64,000 nt of DNA from Bacteroidota bacterium (GTDB lineage: Bacteria > Bacteroidota > Bacteroidia > Chitinophagales > Chitinophagaceae), in the NCBI GenBank assembly GCA_023386045.1, contig JAEWKK010000026.1:1-64000 (forward strand). The letters are read 5' to 3'. Shown piece after piece: positions 17,379 through 27,060 of this stretch. Every line of letters begins with the position of its first letter. Position 1 is the stretch's first letter. The position numbers were made by a program, and so were the translations under genes. The notes below the pieces were generated by a model that saw nothing but the letters and a program-made list of their open reading frames with translations, was not told where the DNA came from and did no database searches.

Positions 17379-18548
17379 ATGGCAAAAAGAGATTATTACG
17401 AAATACTGGGTCTGTCCAAAGGCGCTTCCGCAGATGAGATCAAAAAATCTTACCGCAAAGTGGCCATGCAATACCATCCCGACCGTAACCCCGGAGACAA
17501 GAATGCTGAAGAAAAATTCAAGGAAGCTGCTGAAGCTTACGAGATCCTAAGTGACCAGGAAAAAAGATCACAGTATGACCGCTTTGGTCATGCAGGAGTA
17601 AGTGGCAATGGCCGCGGCGGACCACATCCTGGCGGAATGAATATGGAAGACATCTTCAGCCAGTTTGGAGATATTTTCGGTGAAGACATCTTTGGTAGCT
17701 TTTTTGGCGGTCAGGGTGGTGGACAAAGAACCAGGGGCGGTCAGAGAATGCGTGGCACGAGAGGCAGCAACCTGCGTATTAAACTAAAACTTACTTACGA
17801 AGAAATTGCCAAAGGTGTTACCAAGAATATCAAGGTTAAAAAATATGTTCCCTGCAGCGTTTGTAGTGGCAGTGGAGCAAAAGATAAAGGAAGCATCCAA
17901 ACCTGTTCCACCTGTGGTGGAAGTGGCCAGGTAAGAAAAGTAACTAATACCTTCCTGGGCCAGATGCAAACTGTTACTACCTGTCCTACCTGCAATGGTG
18001 AAGGAAGTACCATCACTGCAAAATGTGGCCACTGCCGTGGTGAAGGAAGGGTTTATGGCGAAGAAACAGTAACCATTGATATACCTGCAGGTGTACAGGA
18101 AGGCATGCAGCTTAATATCAGTGGCAAAGGAAATGCAGGTGAACGTGGTGGCTCTGCTGGTGACCTCATCATCCTCATTGAAGAAGAAACACACAGCGAA
18201 CTGCAACGCGATGGTTTGAATGTTGCTTATGACCTGCATATCTCATTTACAGACGCGGTTTTTGGAACACAGATAGAGGTTCCTACGATCGATGGAAGGG
18301 CCAAGATCAAAATTCCACCGGGCACGCAGAGTGGAAAGATCTTCAGGTTGAAGGGAAAAGGTTTTCCTGCCATCAATAGTTATGAAAAAGGCGACCAGCT
18401 GGTTCATATCAACATCTGGACACCTCAGCACCTGAGCTCAGAAGAAAAATCATTACTGGAAAAGTTAAGTAACTCACCCAATTTCAAACCCAACCCCGAT
18501 AAGAATCAGAAAACTTTTTTTGATAAGGTAAGGGAGATGTTTTCCTAA
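17379..18548 (+). CDS. dnaJ: Chaperone protein DnaJ
   Basis: DnaJ delivers unfolded clients to DnaK and stimulates its ATPase. The 389-residue protein has a J domain (residues 1-70, HPD motif in YHPDRNPGD) and a Gly/Phe/Arg-rich linker with several GG pairs. Four zinc-finger repeats of CxxCxGxG type follow (CSVCSGSG, CSTCGGSG, CPTCNGEG, CGHCRGEG), then the C-terminal substrate-binding domains. This is a complete type I DnaJ. The ATG at 17379 (MAKRDYYEIL) is the family start. It lies in an operon with grpE and ends 10 bases from the convergent VWA gene. Confidence 0.97.
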   Translation: MAKRDYYEILGLSKGASADEIKKSYRKVAMQYHPDRNPGDKNAEEKFKEAAEAYEILSDQEKRSQYDRFGHAGVSGNGRGGPHPGGMNMEDIFSQFGDIFGEDIFGSFFGGQGGGQRTRGGQRMRGTRGSNLRIKLKLTYEEIAKGVTKNIKVKKYVPCSVCSGSGAKDKGSIQTCSTCGGSGQVRKVTNTFLGQMQTVTTCPTCNGEGSTITAKCGHCRGEGRVYGEETVTIDIPAGVQEGMQLNISGKGNAGERGGSAGDLIILIEEETHSELQRDGLNVAYDLHISFTDAVFGTQIEVPTIDGRAKIKIPPGTQSGKIFRLKGKGFPAINSYEKGDQLVHINIWTPQHLSSEEKSLLEKLSNSPNFKPNPDKNQKTFFDKVREMFS

Positions 18549-18558
18549 ACTGAGAAGG

Positions 18559-20373
18559 CTATTTGTTTTGTTCTTTTTCTTTTTTTCTTTTTTTACCGTA
18601 AAGATTTTTTGCCTGCTGCACCAAGGTGATGAATTCTTTTTGTGAGAAGTTTTCCAAGTCTGCAGATTCCTGTGCGATCACAAGTATCTCATTCCAGGAA
18701 ACATCTTTTACATATTTGGATTTACTCAATAAAGATCCAAACATGATCACTGCACTTGCAAATTTGTGGCAGGGTGAAAGCCTGGAAAAGGAAGTGAATT
18801 GAAGTGGCGGTGCTTCATTGTATTCCATAACACTATCCTTTCCTGGCAACTTGTATTTTAATGAGAAGTTCAGTGGCTGGCAATGACAGATATCCTTGCT
18901 CCTGGCAAAAAGAATTCCCTGTTGTGTAGGTACAATCTCAAAGGCGATCAGTGTTGAATAAGCGGAACCGATCTCTCCTCCTTCAATACCGGAATCCTTG
19001 TCTTTGATTGCCCCCAGTTTATTATCAAATCCTATCAGCCTGTACTCTTTAACGTAATCAGGATCAAATTCTATTTCCAGGTAAGCATCATCTGCAACGG
19101 TATACAATGTTTGTGCAAACTCTTTCAGCAGAACCTTTTCCATTTCAGCGTAATTATCAATGTAGGCAAAATTTCCATTTCCCTTTTCTGCCAGGGTCTG
19201 GATCTTGGAGTCCTTGTAATTTCCCATGCCTATACCCAGGCAGGTAAGGTAAATGCCTGCTTTCTGTTGTTTTATAATCATTTCCTCCAGCTCTTCATCA
19301 GTTGAAATCCCAACATTAAAATCACCATCAGTAGCAAGAATGATCCTGTTATTGCCATTCTGAATGAAGTGATTTCTTGCAACACTGTAAGCCAGCTTGA
19401 TCCCTGATTCTCCAGGAGTGGAGCCTCCCGGCTGAAGACTATCAATTCTGCGGAGAATCTTTTCCTTGTCGTCACCACCGGAAGTTTCAAGTGCAATTCC
19501 AACCGTGCCGCCATAGACAATGATGGAAACAGAATCCATTGCCCTCATATTATGCACCAGGCTTTTGAATCCGGATTTAAGCAGGGGCAATCTTTCGGGC
19601 TTGTCCATGGAAGCAGAAATATCGATCAGGAAGACGAGGTGTGTTGGAGGAAGGCTATCCAGGCAAAGCTTTTTAGATGTAACCTGTGCAAACAGTAATT
19701 GATTGTGCTTATTCCATGGGCAATCAGTAAGTGTGGCATTGATGTCAAAAATGGAATCCACCGCCGGTTCACGATAGTTGAAATTAAAATAGTTGATCAT
19801 TTCCTCTATGCGCACGGCATCTTCCGGTACCATTGCATTCATGGTTAAAAACCTGCGGACATTGCTGTAAGAGGCCCTGTCCACATCCAGGGTAAGTCCG
19901 GTTTTAGGATAAGCAGTGGTATTAATGAACTGGTTCTCTACAGTGCTTGCATAGGTTTCATCCCCATTTATCCATTGCTGTTGTATCTCTCTTTTTAAAT
20001 TGAGCGTTAGCGAGGAAAGCTTAAAACCCGGTGCCGACCTGGTGCCTGAATTCTTCTTCAGCTTCACTTCAATGGTGCTGCCAGAACTGATGATGAGTTT
20101 TTGTTTCTGGAATCCTTCAAGCTGAAAACTTAATGTATCAATGGATCTGGAATTCAGTATCCCAAAGCTCCCGTCGTTACCGGAATAAAAAACATAACCG
20201 GAGCTGTGTACAAGAATGCTGACATTCTGCAAAGGACTGCCCCATTCATCCCTGACAGTGCCTGTGATATAATGCTGCGCAGAGGCAAGCAAAGGATAAA
20301 AGACGATGAGGATGATATTTATAAAATGCTTCAAGACAATCCTAAGGAATGTACGAAACTTCAGGCAATCCAT
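18559..20373 (-). CDS. Exported VWA-domain protein with CarboxypepD_reg-like N-domain (YfbK type)
   Basis: The 604-residue protein has a signal peptide (to about residue 33, ASAQ). A carboxypeptidase-regulatory-like beta domain (about 35-105, ITGTVRDEWGSPLQNVSI) precedes a YfbK/DUF3520-type N-region (LDVDRASYSNVRRFL). A von Willebrand A domain with the MIDAS motif DISAS and a C-terminal domain of the YfbK family complete it. The last 15 residues are almost all Lys, Glu, Gln and Asn, encoded by a purine tract that reads as T-rich on the other strand just after dnaJ. The ATG overlaps the hpt stop codon by one base. Related VWA proteins are metal-dependent binding proteins; the partner here is unknown. 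Confidence 0.87.
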   Translation of the reverse strand: MDCLKFRTFLRIVLKHFINIILIVFYPLLASAQHYITGTVRDEWGSPLQNVSILVHSSGYVFYSGNDGSFGILNSRSIDTLSFQLEGFQKQKLIISSGSTIEVKLKKNSGTRSAPGFKLSSLTLNLKREIQQQWINGDETYASTVENQFINTTAYPKTGLTLDVDRASYSNVRRFLTMNAMVPEDAVRIEEMINYFNFNYREPAVDSIFDINATLTDCPWNKHNQLLFAQVTSKKLCLDSLPPTHLVFLIDISASMDKPERLPLLKSGFKSLVHNMRAMDSVSIIVYGGTVGIALETSGGDDKEKILRRIDSLQPGGSTPGESGIKLAYSVARNHFIQNGNNRIILATDGDFNVGISTDEELEEMIIKQQKAGIYLTCLGIGMGNYKDSKIQTLAEKGNGNFAYIDNYAEMEKVLLKEFAQTLYTVADDAYLEIEFDPDYVKEYRLIGFDNKLGAIKDKDSGIEGGEIGSAYSTLIAFEIVPTQQGILFARSKDICHCQPLNFSLKYKLPGKDSVMEYNEAPPLQFTSFSRLSPCHKFASAVIMFGSLLSKSKYVKDVSWNEILVIAQESADLENFSQKEFITLVQQAKNLYGKKRKKEKEQNK

Positions 20374-20921
20374 CAAGGATGCTGATCAGCAAGCTGATAG
20401 ATTTCTTTTAGGTTTCTTCCCAGCCCATCATAATCCAGTCCATAACCAACTACAAACTTGTTCGGAATGCGAAAGCCTACATAATCAATGCGGAGGGGGA
20501 ATTGGGTGGCTTCGGGTTTGTGCAGCAGGGCAGCGATCTTCAGGGATTTGGGTTGCTGGTGTTCCAGCTTTGGCAGAAACTGGTGGAGGGTTTTACCAGT
20601 ATCAACAATATCTTCAACAATTACTACTTCTCTTTCAAATACATCCTGGTCCAGGCCAATGGCTGTAATTACGTTTCCTGATGACTTCACTCCTTTGTAT
20701 GATGCCAGCTTGATGAAACAAACTTCTGCATCAATTGTAAGGTGTTTGAAAAGATCTGCTGCAAACATGAATGAGCCATTCAAAATGGCAATAAAAAGTG
20801 GGCGTTTGTTTTTATAATCCTGGTTCAGTTGCTCAGCAATGTCTTTGATCTTTGCCTGGATCTCCTGTTCAGAAAGGTAAGTGTCAAAGCTTTTATCATG
20901 CAATTGTATGGATGTCATCAT
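20373..20921 (-). CDS. hpt: Hypoxanthine phosphoribosyltransferase
   Basis: Hpt makes IMP (and often GMP) from hypoxanthine or guanine and PRPP in purine salvage. The 182-residue product has the PRPP-binding motif VVIVEDIVDTGKTL in the middle. It also has the flexible-loop region (IKLASYKG), and the C-terminal IPNKFVVGYGLDY segment with the base-binding residues. Size is normal. The ATG overlaps the stop codon of the upstream glucosaminidase gene by four bases, and its stop overlaps the VWA start, so these genes are cotranslated in one leftward operon. Confidence 0.94.
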   Translation of the reverse strand: MMTSIQLHDKSFDTYLSEQEIQAKIKDIAEQLNQDYKNKRPLFIAILNGSFMFAADLFKHLTIDAEVCFIKLASYKGVKSSGNVITAIGLDQDVFEREVVIVEDIVDTGKTLHQFLPKLEHQQPKSLKIAALLHKPEATQFPLRIDYVGFRIPNKFVVGYGLDYDGLGRNLKEIYQLADQHP

Positions 20922-22141
20922 TTGGTTTTTTGAATGCGCAATTCCTGTCCTACTCTCAAAACATTAGTCTTGAGATTATTCCATTTCGTGATTTCTTCTA
21001 TGGTAACTCCATATTTTTTGGAGATCGCATAAACTGTTTCTTTTGGCTGAACCTTATGTTTGATAATAACTGTTTCTTTTACGGGTTCTGTTTTTACAGG
21101 AACCTGTTGAACTGCAACCGCCTGAACTGCCATATCATTCTTCTCTTCTTCGCGGATCTTTGGCAATTCAGGAGCTTCATCCTGCAGGTAAATTTTTTCT
21201 CCGGCCTTTGGCTCCATGCCAGATTCAAGAGAATTATAAGCCATCAGGATGTCAAGCCTGATCCCTTCTTTTTGTGCGATCTCATAAATGGTCTCGCCTT
21301 CTTCCACCACATGAAATTCAGTAGCACCAAGTTTTCTTTTACGCTGGATGTAAATCAGCCTGTCTTCGGCAGTTACATCTTCTTCCTTCATATCATTGAA
21401 ATCAAAAAGCTTTGAAAGATCCAGGCGATGTTCTTCAGCGATCTTCAAATAAGAAGTGCCCTTGGGTACCAAGATTACTTTTGTGCGATTGATCTTAAAA
21501 ACACCTGTTGGATAAACCAGCTTCAGATCTTTTTGAGGCTGCTTTGCCAGCTGTGAAGTTTCAGATTTTACAACAGTGGTATTGCTGGCCCAGACAAGTC
21601 CATTTTCATCAGGTGCTTTTTTATTCATGGCGATCAATGAATAATCCTGGAGATTATAATCTTCAATGAGCTTGATCAGGATCTGGGGATACTTTGGGTT
21701 GGTGGCATAACCTGCTTTTTTCAAACCATAAGCCCAGGCCTTGTAATCCAGCGGGTCCAGTTTAAAAAGCGAAGCATAGTAAGGACGATATTTCAGAAAA
21801 TCTGAATGGTCCTTGTATGACTGAATCGGATCATCGTATTTGCGGAAGCATTCTCCCCTGGCATCATCATCATGATAAACTTTTTCACCAGTCCACTCGG
21901 TTTTGCATTTGATGCCAAAATGATTGTTTGATTTTGTAACAAGGTCACTGGTACCGGCTCCTGTTTCATGAATGCCCTGGGCCAGCGTGATGGATGCAGG
22001 AACACCGGTGCGCTGCATTTCTTCCATCGCTATGTCCTTGTATTTGCTGATATAATTCCTGATGACTTCTGAACTCTGGGCATAGAGTTGCTGTCCTGTA
22101 ACAGCCAGAAGTAAGGTGGTTGAGAGAATGAGTTTTTTCAT
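20918..22141 (-). CDS. Secreted glucosaminidase (GH73-like) with LysM repeats
   Basis: The 407-residue protein has a signal peptide (to about residue 21, LYAQ). A glucosaminidase domain (about 30-165) follows, with the catalytic Glu in QGIHETGAG and the downstream KSNNHFGIKCK region of FlgJ/GH73 enzymes. Three LysM-type modules complete it: a divergent first one (about 218-268), then two typical ones (about 275-322 and 355-405). It should cut the glycan chains of peptidoglycan in the periplasm, with LysM giving wall binding. It lies 28 bases after the O-methyltransferase and overlaps hpt by 4 bases. Substrate is inferred from the family. Confidence 0.9.
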   Translation of the reverse strand: MKKLILSTTLLLAVTGQQLYAQSSEVIRNYISKYKDIAMEEMQRTGVPASITLAQGIHETGAGTSDLVTKSNNHFGIKCKTEWTGEKVYHDDDARGECFRKYDDPIQSYKDHSDFLKYRPYYASLFKLDPLDYKAWAYGLKKAGYATNPKYPQILIKLIEDYNLQDYSLIAMNKKAPDENGLVWASNTTVVKSETSQLAKQPQKDLKLVYPTGVFKINRTKVILVPKGTSYLKIAEEHRLDLSKLFDFNDMKEEDVTAEDRLIYIQRKRKLGATEFHVVEEGETIYEIAQKEGIRLDILMAYNSLESGMEPKAGEKIYLQDEAPELPKIREEEKNDMAVQAVAVQQVPVKTEPVKETVIIKHKVQPKETVYAISKKYGVTIEEITKWNNLKTNVLRVGQELRIQKTK

Positions 22142-22169
22142 GGATTGTTAAGCTTTTCTTCCTTCACGG

Positions 22170-22808
22170 TCAACATTTCCTTATCAAAAGCAATCCGTCT
22201 CTTACTGGCAACAATACTTTTTCAATATCGGTTCTTGATTGCACAAAATCATTGAATGCCTGAATTGCTTTTGCGTTCTTTCCCTTTATTTCAGGGGTCA
22301 GCACCTGTCCGTGAAAGAGCACGTTGTCCGCTAAAATAAAGCCATTTGGCCTTAGTTTCGGGAAAACGAGGTTAAAATAACTGATATAATTTTCCTTATC
22401 TGCGTCTATAAAAACTAAATCCCAACATTCTTCGAGTTCACCGATAATTTTCAACGCGTCACCGATATGTATTATTATTTTTTTTGAGAAAATACTTCGG
22501 TCAAAATAGTCTTTTGCCCTTTGTGCATCATCCTCCCTCAATTCAATCGTATGCAGCATTCCTTCTTCTTCGAGGCCTTTTGCCAGGCACAGGGCACTGT
22601 ACCCTGTAAATGTTCCTATCTCAAGTATGCGCCGCGGTTTGATCATGGCGCTGATCATGGCCAGAAGTTGCCCCTGCAAATGGCCGCTCAGCATATGCGC
22701 ATGAGCGTGATGAAGATAGGTTTCTTCAGCAATTTCTTTCAGCAACCCGTCTTCTGCCGTAGTATAATGTTCGGCATATTGTTGTGCCAGTGGGTGAATG
22801 ATATCCAT
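22170..22808 (-). CDS. O-methyltransferase (class I SAM-dependent)
   Basis: The 212-residue protein matches the Methyltransf_3 (CCoAOMT/COMT-like) family. It has the SAM loop ILEIGTFTGYSALCLAKGL (about residues 66-84), an acidic HTIELRED strand end, and the metal-binding motif DLVFIDADKENY (about 129-140). The C-terminal segment LADNVLFHGQV supplies further metal ligands. Such enzymes methylate catechol-type or related hydroxyls; the natural substrate in Bacteroidota is unknown. The start ATG overlaps the stop of the upstream symporter gene by one base, so the two are translationally coupled. Confidence 0.9.
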   Translation of the reverse strand: MDIIHPLAQQYAEHYTTAEDGLLKEIAEETYLHHAHAHMLSGHLQGQLLAMISAMIKPRRILEIGTFTGYSALCLAKGLEEEGMLHTIELREDDAQRAKDYFDRSIFSKKIIIHIGDALKIIGELEECWDLVFIDADKENYISYFNLVFPKLRPNGFILADNVLFHGQVLTPEIKGKNAKAIQAFNDFVQSRTDIEKVLLPVRDGLLLIRKC

Positions 22809-24334
22809 TAGTTTTTCCCGGGAATAGTGGCAGGTCCTTCCGTGCGTTCGGCATCCATGGCTATTGGTCCACCCTTGTCAGATGAGATTAGGAACAGCCC
22901 AAGATAAACAAGAAGACCATTGATGATGATGAGTTCCAGACCTATTTCAAAGTTTCCAAAAATCTCTTTCTGGTATTTGTCAAGAAGGAAACAAATCAAC
23001 GGTGCAGCAATAGCAATAATGGGCACATATTTATCCTGCACTCTTCTTTTTGTAAGGATGCCAAAAGCAAACAATCCTAACAAAGGTCCATACGTATAGC
23101 CGGCCACTTTAAGGATCACCCCAATCATACTTCCGCTATTGATCCAGTAAAAGACCATTACAAAAACCAAAAACACAAAAGCAAAAACAAGATGCACAGT
23201 TTTCCTGATCCTGTTTTTATCCTTATCTGTCCAGTCTTCCCTTCTTTTTAATCCAAGTATATCAATACAGAAAGAGGAGGTCAGCGCAGTGATGGCTCCA
23301 TCAGCGCTGGGAAAGAGTGCCGATATCAAGGCTATAATGAAGATGACTGAAATTACCGTGGGTACGCCTTCTCCCAATGCAATAGTGGGGAATAACCGGT
23401 CGGGACGAGCTGTAATGCCATTTTGCGTGGCATAGAGATATAGCAATCCACCCAGAAAAAGGAAGAGCAAAACCACCACGGCCTGAATCAGGGAAAAAGT
23501 GATCATGTTCTTCTGTGAATCCTTTAATGTACGTACACTGATGTTCTTCTGCATCATCTCCTGGTCCATACCAGTCATGGTAATGGTGATGAAAGCACCC
23601 GCAAGCACCTGTTTGAAGAAAAACAAACTGCTGTTTGGATTTGAAATAAACATCCTGGTGAATCCCGAATCTGTCATTTGTGAAAGTCCTTCCCCGAAAC
23701 CAAGGTTAAGAGAACTCAGGATCCAGATCACGCATATCACCAGTCCTATTAGCATACCTGTGGTTTGTAGCATGTCGGTCCACACAATGGTTTTTACACC
23801 TCCTTCATAAGTATACAAAAGGATCATTAACAGAATGATGAGCGTAGTGACCCAGAAAGGAATTCCATAGCTGGCAAGAATGGAATCCTGGAGAATGGCC
23901 ACTACCAGGTACAAACGTGCTGTAGCACCCAGGGTTCTTGAAAGGATAAAGAAAGAAGCGCCTGTTTTATAGGAAACAAATCCCAATCTTTTACTCAGGT
24001 AATTATAAATAGACGTCAGGTTGAGCCGGTAATAAAGAGGCAGCAAAACAAAAGCGATAATAAAATAACCGATCACATAACCGATCACGATCTGGAAATA
24101 GGTAAATGCTTCGAAGCCACCATGAAAAGGTTTTCCAACAGCACCGGGAACGCTTACAAAGGTGACACCACTAAGTGAAGTACCGATCATCCCAAACGCA
24201 ACTACCATCCAGTTGGAACTCTTATTGCCAATGAAAAAAGATTCATTGTTGGCATTACGGGAGGTATAATAGGCAACTACCAGGAGGATCACGAAATATC
24301 CAACAACAAAGGACAACAAAAGGGCTGGCGACAT
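22808..24334 (-). CDS. Sodium:solute symporter (SSS family)
   Basis: The 508-residue inner-membrane protein has about 13 hydrophobic helices and typical SSS features. The N-terminal SLSGVTFVSVPGAVG segment lies in the unwound TM1/2 region, and the GGVKTIVWTDMLQ stretch and the SADGAITALTSSF motif of TM8-9 (sodium site) are present. It couples sodium entry to uptake of an organic solute; the substrate cannot be read from the sequence. It is first in the five-gene leftward run. Divergent from it, 88 bases away, is the LOG-family gene. Confidence 0.92.
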   Translation of the reverse strand: MSPALLLSFVVGYFVILLVVAYYTSRNANNESFFIGNKSSNWMVVAFGMIGTSLSGVTFVSVPGAVGKPFHGGFEAFTYFQIVIGYVIGYFIIAFVLLPLYYRLNLTSIYNYLSKRLGFVSYKTGASFFILSRTLGATARLYLVVAILQDSILASYGIPFWVTTLIILLMILLYTYEGGVKTIVWTDMLQTTGMLIGLVICVIWILSSLNLGFGEGLSQMTDSGFTRMFISNPNSSLFFFKQVLAGAFITITMTGMDQEMMQKNISVRTLKDSQKNMITFSLIQAVVVLLFLFLGGLLYLYATQNGITARPDRLFPTIALGEGVPTVISVIFIIALISALFPSADGAITALTSSFCIDILGLKRREDWTDKDKNRIRKTVHLVFAFVFLVFVMVFYWINSGSMIGVILKVAGYTYGPLLGLFAFGILTKRRVQDKYVPIIAIAAPLICFLLDKYQKEIFGNFEIGLELIIINGLLVYLGLFLISSDKGGPIAMDAERTEGPATIPGKN

Positions 24335-24377
24335 AAATTATCTTTTGGTAAAGAATGAACTGCAAACATCAGTATTT

Positions 24378-24408
24378 TTTGAAGATAGAAAAATTTGACT
24401 TCCTTTTG
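24378..24408 (+). promoter_or_regulatory. Candidate promoter of the LOG-family gene
   Basis: A TTTG at 24378-24381 lies exactly 19 bases before TCCTTTTG (24401-24408), one mismatch from TAnnTTTG. The inferred start of transcription is near 24415, a few bases before the ATG at 24423. Confidence 0.5.
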
Positions 24409-24422
24409 CGGAAATCATATGT

Positions 24423-24965
24423 ATGAACCCAATTAAAAGAGTGGCCATATTCTGCGGATCAAAAACAGGTGAGAAAGAAATCTATGCACAACATGCAGTT
24501 GAATTTGCTTCACTGCTTGCAAAATATAAAATTGAACTGGTGTATGGTGGCGGTAAAAAAGGTCTCATGGGCATTGTAGCAGACACAGTAATGCAACAGG
24601 ATGGTATAGTTAGAGGAGTCATACCTAAAGTGCTTACCGAATGGGAACACCAGCACGACAGTCTGAGTGAATTACTGGTGGTGGATGACATGCACATCCG
24701 CAAAAGAAAAATGTATGAGCTTTGTGATGCGGCGATGATTCTTCCCGGAGGTTTTGGTACGCTGGATGAATTGTTTGAAATACTGACATGGAACCAGCTT
24801 TCCATTCACGATAAACAGGTCTTCATGCTGAACAGCGGTGGGTTTTATGATCTTCTGCTCAAGCATATGAATTTTCTGGCAGCAGAAGGTTTTTTATGGG
24901 GTGAATTAGAAAACCAGGTGACTGTTATTGACTCCCCATCAGCATTTGAAAAATACATCAGCTGA
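24423..24965 (+). CDS. LOG family nucleoside-5'-monophosphate phosphoribohydrolase
   Basis: The 180-residue protein is of the TIGR00730/LOG type, which hydrolyses cytokinin riboside 5'-monophosphate or AMP-like nucleotides to base and ribose 5-phosphate. It has the VYGGGKKGLMGIVAD nucleotide-binding region (about residues 40-54), the MHIRKRKMYELCDA segment with its conserved Arg and Lys, and the signature PGGFGTLDE (about 107-115). Size is typical. It stands alone, convergent with an outer-membrane-protein gene whose stop codon is immediately adjacent. Whether it makes cytokinins or cleans up nucleotides is not decided by sequence. Confidence 0.92.
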   Translation: MNPIKRVAIFCGSKTGEKEIYAQHAVEFASLLAKYKIELVYGGGKKGLMGIVADTVMQQDGIVRGVIPKVLTEWEHQHDSLSELLVVDDMHIRKRKMYELCDAAMILPGGFGTLDELFEILTWNQLSIHDKQVFMLNSGGFYDLLLKHMNFLAAEGFLWGELENQVTVIDSPSAFEKYIS

Positions 24966-25577
24966 TTATCGTTGCCTTCCCTGGAATAAGGGAACATTGA
25001 TACCAGCCCTGATGAGTGGTAATGATCTTCCCAAATTATCAGTGTAAGGAGAGTTTTCGTTTTTCAGAATATCGAACAATATAGCGATATAGGCATAGGG
25101 TGATTTGTTATCGGGATCCCTGCCAGTTGTATAACCGCCACCAACCAGCAAACTGGTAGCAGAAACTTTATTGGTTTCGGAAAGGCCACTATTTGGAGGT
25201 GGTATGTATTTTAACCTGATCCAGTTGTACTCTACTTGTCCCTGGGCAAAAAGAAAGCGCACCGGGAAGAGCCTGAGAAATACACCTCCACCATAAATGG
25301 TTTGCCTCAACTTATCATTGACATAATAATAATCACGGTAAGAAGTATAGGTATAATTGCCAAGAATGCCGGCATCGGCCCAGCGGTTAAGACTGTAACC
25401 AAAGACAGGGTTGGCACCCACCAGGAAAGCATTATTGAAAAAAGAAAGAGAGATGCTTCCTCCTGTAAATAAATTTTCTTTCTTAAATCCTTTTTTCTCT
25501 TCTTCAGCAGGTTCCTCCTGTGCCAGGGCTTGAAAAGCCATCAATACAGGAACTACAAACAGGAAAAGTTTTTTCAT
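24966..25577 (-). CDS. Predicted outer-membrane beta-barrel protein
   Basis: The 203-residue protein has a signal peptide (to about residue 19, ALAQ) and a short acidic/basic linker (EEPAEEEKKGFKKE). Alternating aromatic and small residues follow in strands typical of small outer-membrane barrels (for example TGGSISLSFFNN and VGGGYTTGRD). I do not recognise a specific family. Its stop codon lies directly next to that of the convergent LOG gene. The FAD oxidase gene ends 67 bases upstream on the same strand, and a TAGATTTG box occurs there (25625-25632, leftward), so it may have its own promoter. Confidence 0.7.
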   Translation of the reverse strand: MKKLFLFVVPVLMAFQALAQEEPAEEEKKGFKKENLFTGGSISLSFFNNAFLVGANPVFGYSLNRWADAGILGNYTYTSYRDYYYVNDKLRQTIYGGGVFLRLFPVRFLFAQGQVEYNWIRLKYIPPPNSGLSETNKVSATSLLVGGGYTTGRDPDNKSPYAYIAILFDILKNENSPYTDNLGRSLPLIRAGINVPLFQGRQR

Positions 25578-25644
25578 TGCTAACGTATTAAATAAAGTCT
25601 TTCAAACCCATTCTATCAAAGATTCAAATCTAAATCGCTCTCCA

Positions 25645-27060
25645 TCATGCATCGAATATTTTACCGGCATTGAGGATGTTATTTGGATCAAATATTTTTT
25701 TGATCTCCCGCATCAGGCGCATCTGCACTTCATCGAAAACTATGGGCAGGTATTCTTTCTGCACCAAACCTATCCCATGTTCACCACTGATAGTGCCTCC
25801 CAGTTTTTTTACCAGTTCAAAAATTTCTATAATGCCATTTTTAAGAGAACCATTCCATTGTTCTTCTGTTAGATCTCCCCTGATAATGTTGACATGAAGA
25901 TTGCCATCACCAGCATGCCCATAACAAACAGAATGAAATCCATATTTTTTACCGATCTCTTTAACGCCCTTCAATAATACCGGAAGTTCTGCACGGGGCA
26001 CTACAGTATCCTCTTCTTTATAAACCGAATGAGACTTAACCGCTTCCCCCACTCTTCTCCGAAGTTTCCATAATTCAGCCTTTTGTTGCGCATCATCAGC
26101 AAACAGGATCTCTCCGCAATCAAAACGCATAACCTGTTCGGCGATGCCTTCGATATCTTTCATCAGCACATCCATATCATTACCATCCACTTCAATCAAC
26201 AGGTGAGCCTGGATATCATCTTCAATGGCTACAATGGAGTTGTCAACAAATCGCATCACCCAATCAAGTGCATCACGTTCCATGAATTCCATGGCACTAG
26301 GCACATAGCCTGCTGTGAATATGGCGCTCACGGCGGCACAGGCATTTTCTGCTTTCCTGAAAGGAACCAGCATCAGCAGGTCATACTTTGGCAATGGAAT
26401 CAGTTTCAAAACTGCCTTGGTTACAATGCCAAGCGTACCCTCACTTCCTACTATTAACTGTGTAAGATTATAACCGGTAGCATTCTTTAAAACATTCGCA
26501 CCTGTCCAGGTGATCTCGCCTGTAGGGAGCACTACTTCAAGGTTGAGCACATAATCTTTTACAACACCATATTTCACTGCTTTGGGGCCACCACTGTTTT
26601 CAGCAATATTGCCCCCGATCATACAGGAACCTCTGCTGCTTGGATCAGGAGGATAAAACAAACCTTTGGCTTTTACAGCATCCTGTAATACTTCGGTGAT
26701 TACACCAGGCTCGGTTATTACCTGCAGGTTGCGATCATCAATATCAATAATTCGGTTCAGCCTTTCTATTGAAAGAAGTACACCTCCCAAATGTGGAAGT
26801 GCTCCACCACTAAGTCCCGTACCTGCACCACGGGGTGTAACTGGTATGAGATGCTGGTTGCAAATTTTCAATATCTCACTGATCTCCCGGGCACTTCCCG
26901 GCCTGATCACCACATCGGGTAAATAATGCAGGTCTTCGGTTTCATCATGCGCATACTGATTCAGAACTTCTTCATCAACAAATACATTTTCCTTTCCGGA
27001 AATTAAAATAAAAGCTTCCAGATGTTCGATAGCTAGAGAAGTCCTGGCAGCACTGATCAT
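25645..27060 (-). CDS. FAD-binding oxidase, GlcD/D-lactate dehydrogenase type
   Basis: The 471-residue protein has an N-terminal PCMH FAD-binding domain with PVTPRGAGTGLSGGALP (about residues 79-95). The DPSSRGSCMIGGNIAENSGG loop and the C-terminal FAD-linked oxidase domain ending SGEHGIGLVQKEYL are also present. These are the marks of the GlcD/Dld subfamily, which oxidises 2-hydroxy acids such as glycolate or D-lactate and feeds electrons to the respiratory chain. No GlcE or GlcF neighbours are present. The ATG at 27060 is preferred; an upstream in-frame start at 27108 would add 16 residues without homology value. The substrate is not determined. Confidence 0.92.
   Translation of the reverse strand: MISAARTSLAIEHLEAFILISGKENVFVDEEVLNQYAHDETEDLHYLPDVVIRPGSAREISEILKICNQHLIPVTPRGAGTGLSGGALPHLGGVLLSIERLNRIIDIDDRNLQVITEPGVITEVLQDAVKAKGLFYPPDPSSRGSCMIGGNIAENSGGPKAVKYGVVKDYVLNLEVVLPTGEITWTGANVLKNATGYNLTQLIVGSEGTLGIVTKAVLKLIPLPKYDLLMLVPFRKAENACAAVSAIFTAGYVPSAMEFMERDALDWVMRFVDNSIVAIEDDIQAHLLIEVDGNDMDVLMKDIEGIAEQVMRFDCGEILFADDAQQKAELWKLRRRVGEAVKSHSVYKEEDTVVPRAELPVLLKGVKEIGKKYGFHSVCYGHAGDGNLHVNIIRGDLTEEQWNGSLKNGIIEIFELVKKLGGTISGEHGIGLVQKEYLPIVFDEVQMRLMREIKKIFDPNNILNAGKIFDA

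Noticed and set aside
17784..18239. 151-codon antisense frame rich in Cys and Thr within dnaJ
   Set aside because: Its cysteine-rich look mirrors the zinc-finger repeats of dnaJ on the other strand.
18567..18595. T-rich tract after dnaJ as a dedicated terminator
   Set aside because: It is the coding sequence for the Lys/Glu-rich C-terminus of the VWA gene and has no stem before it. It might help end the dnaJ transcript, but this cannot be claimed.
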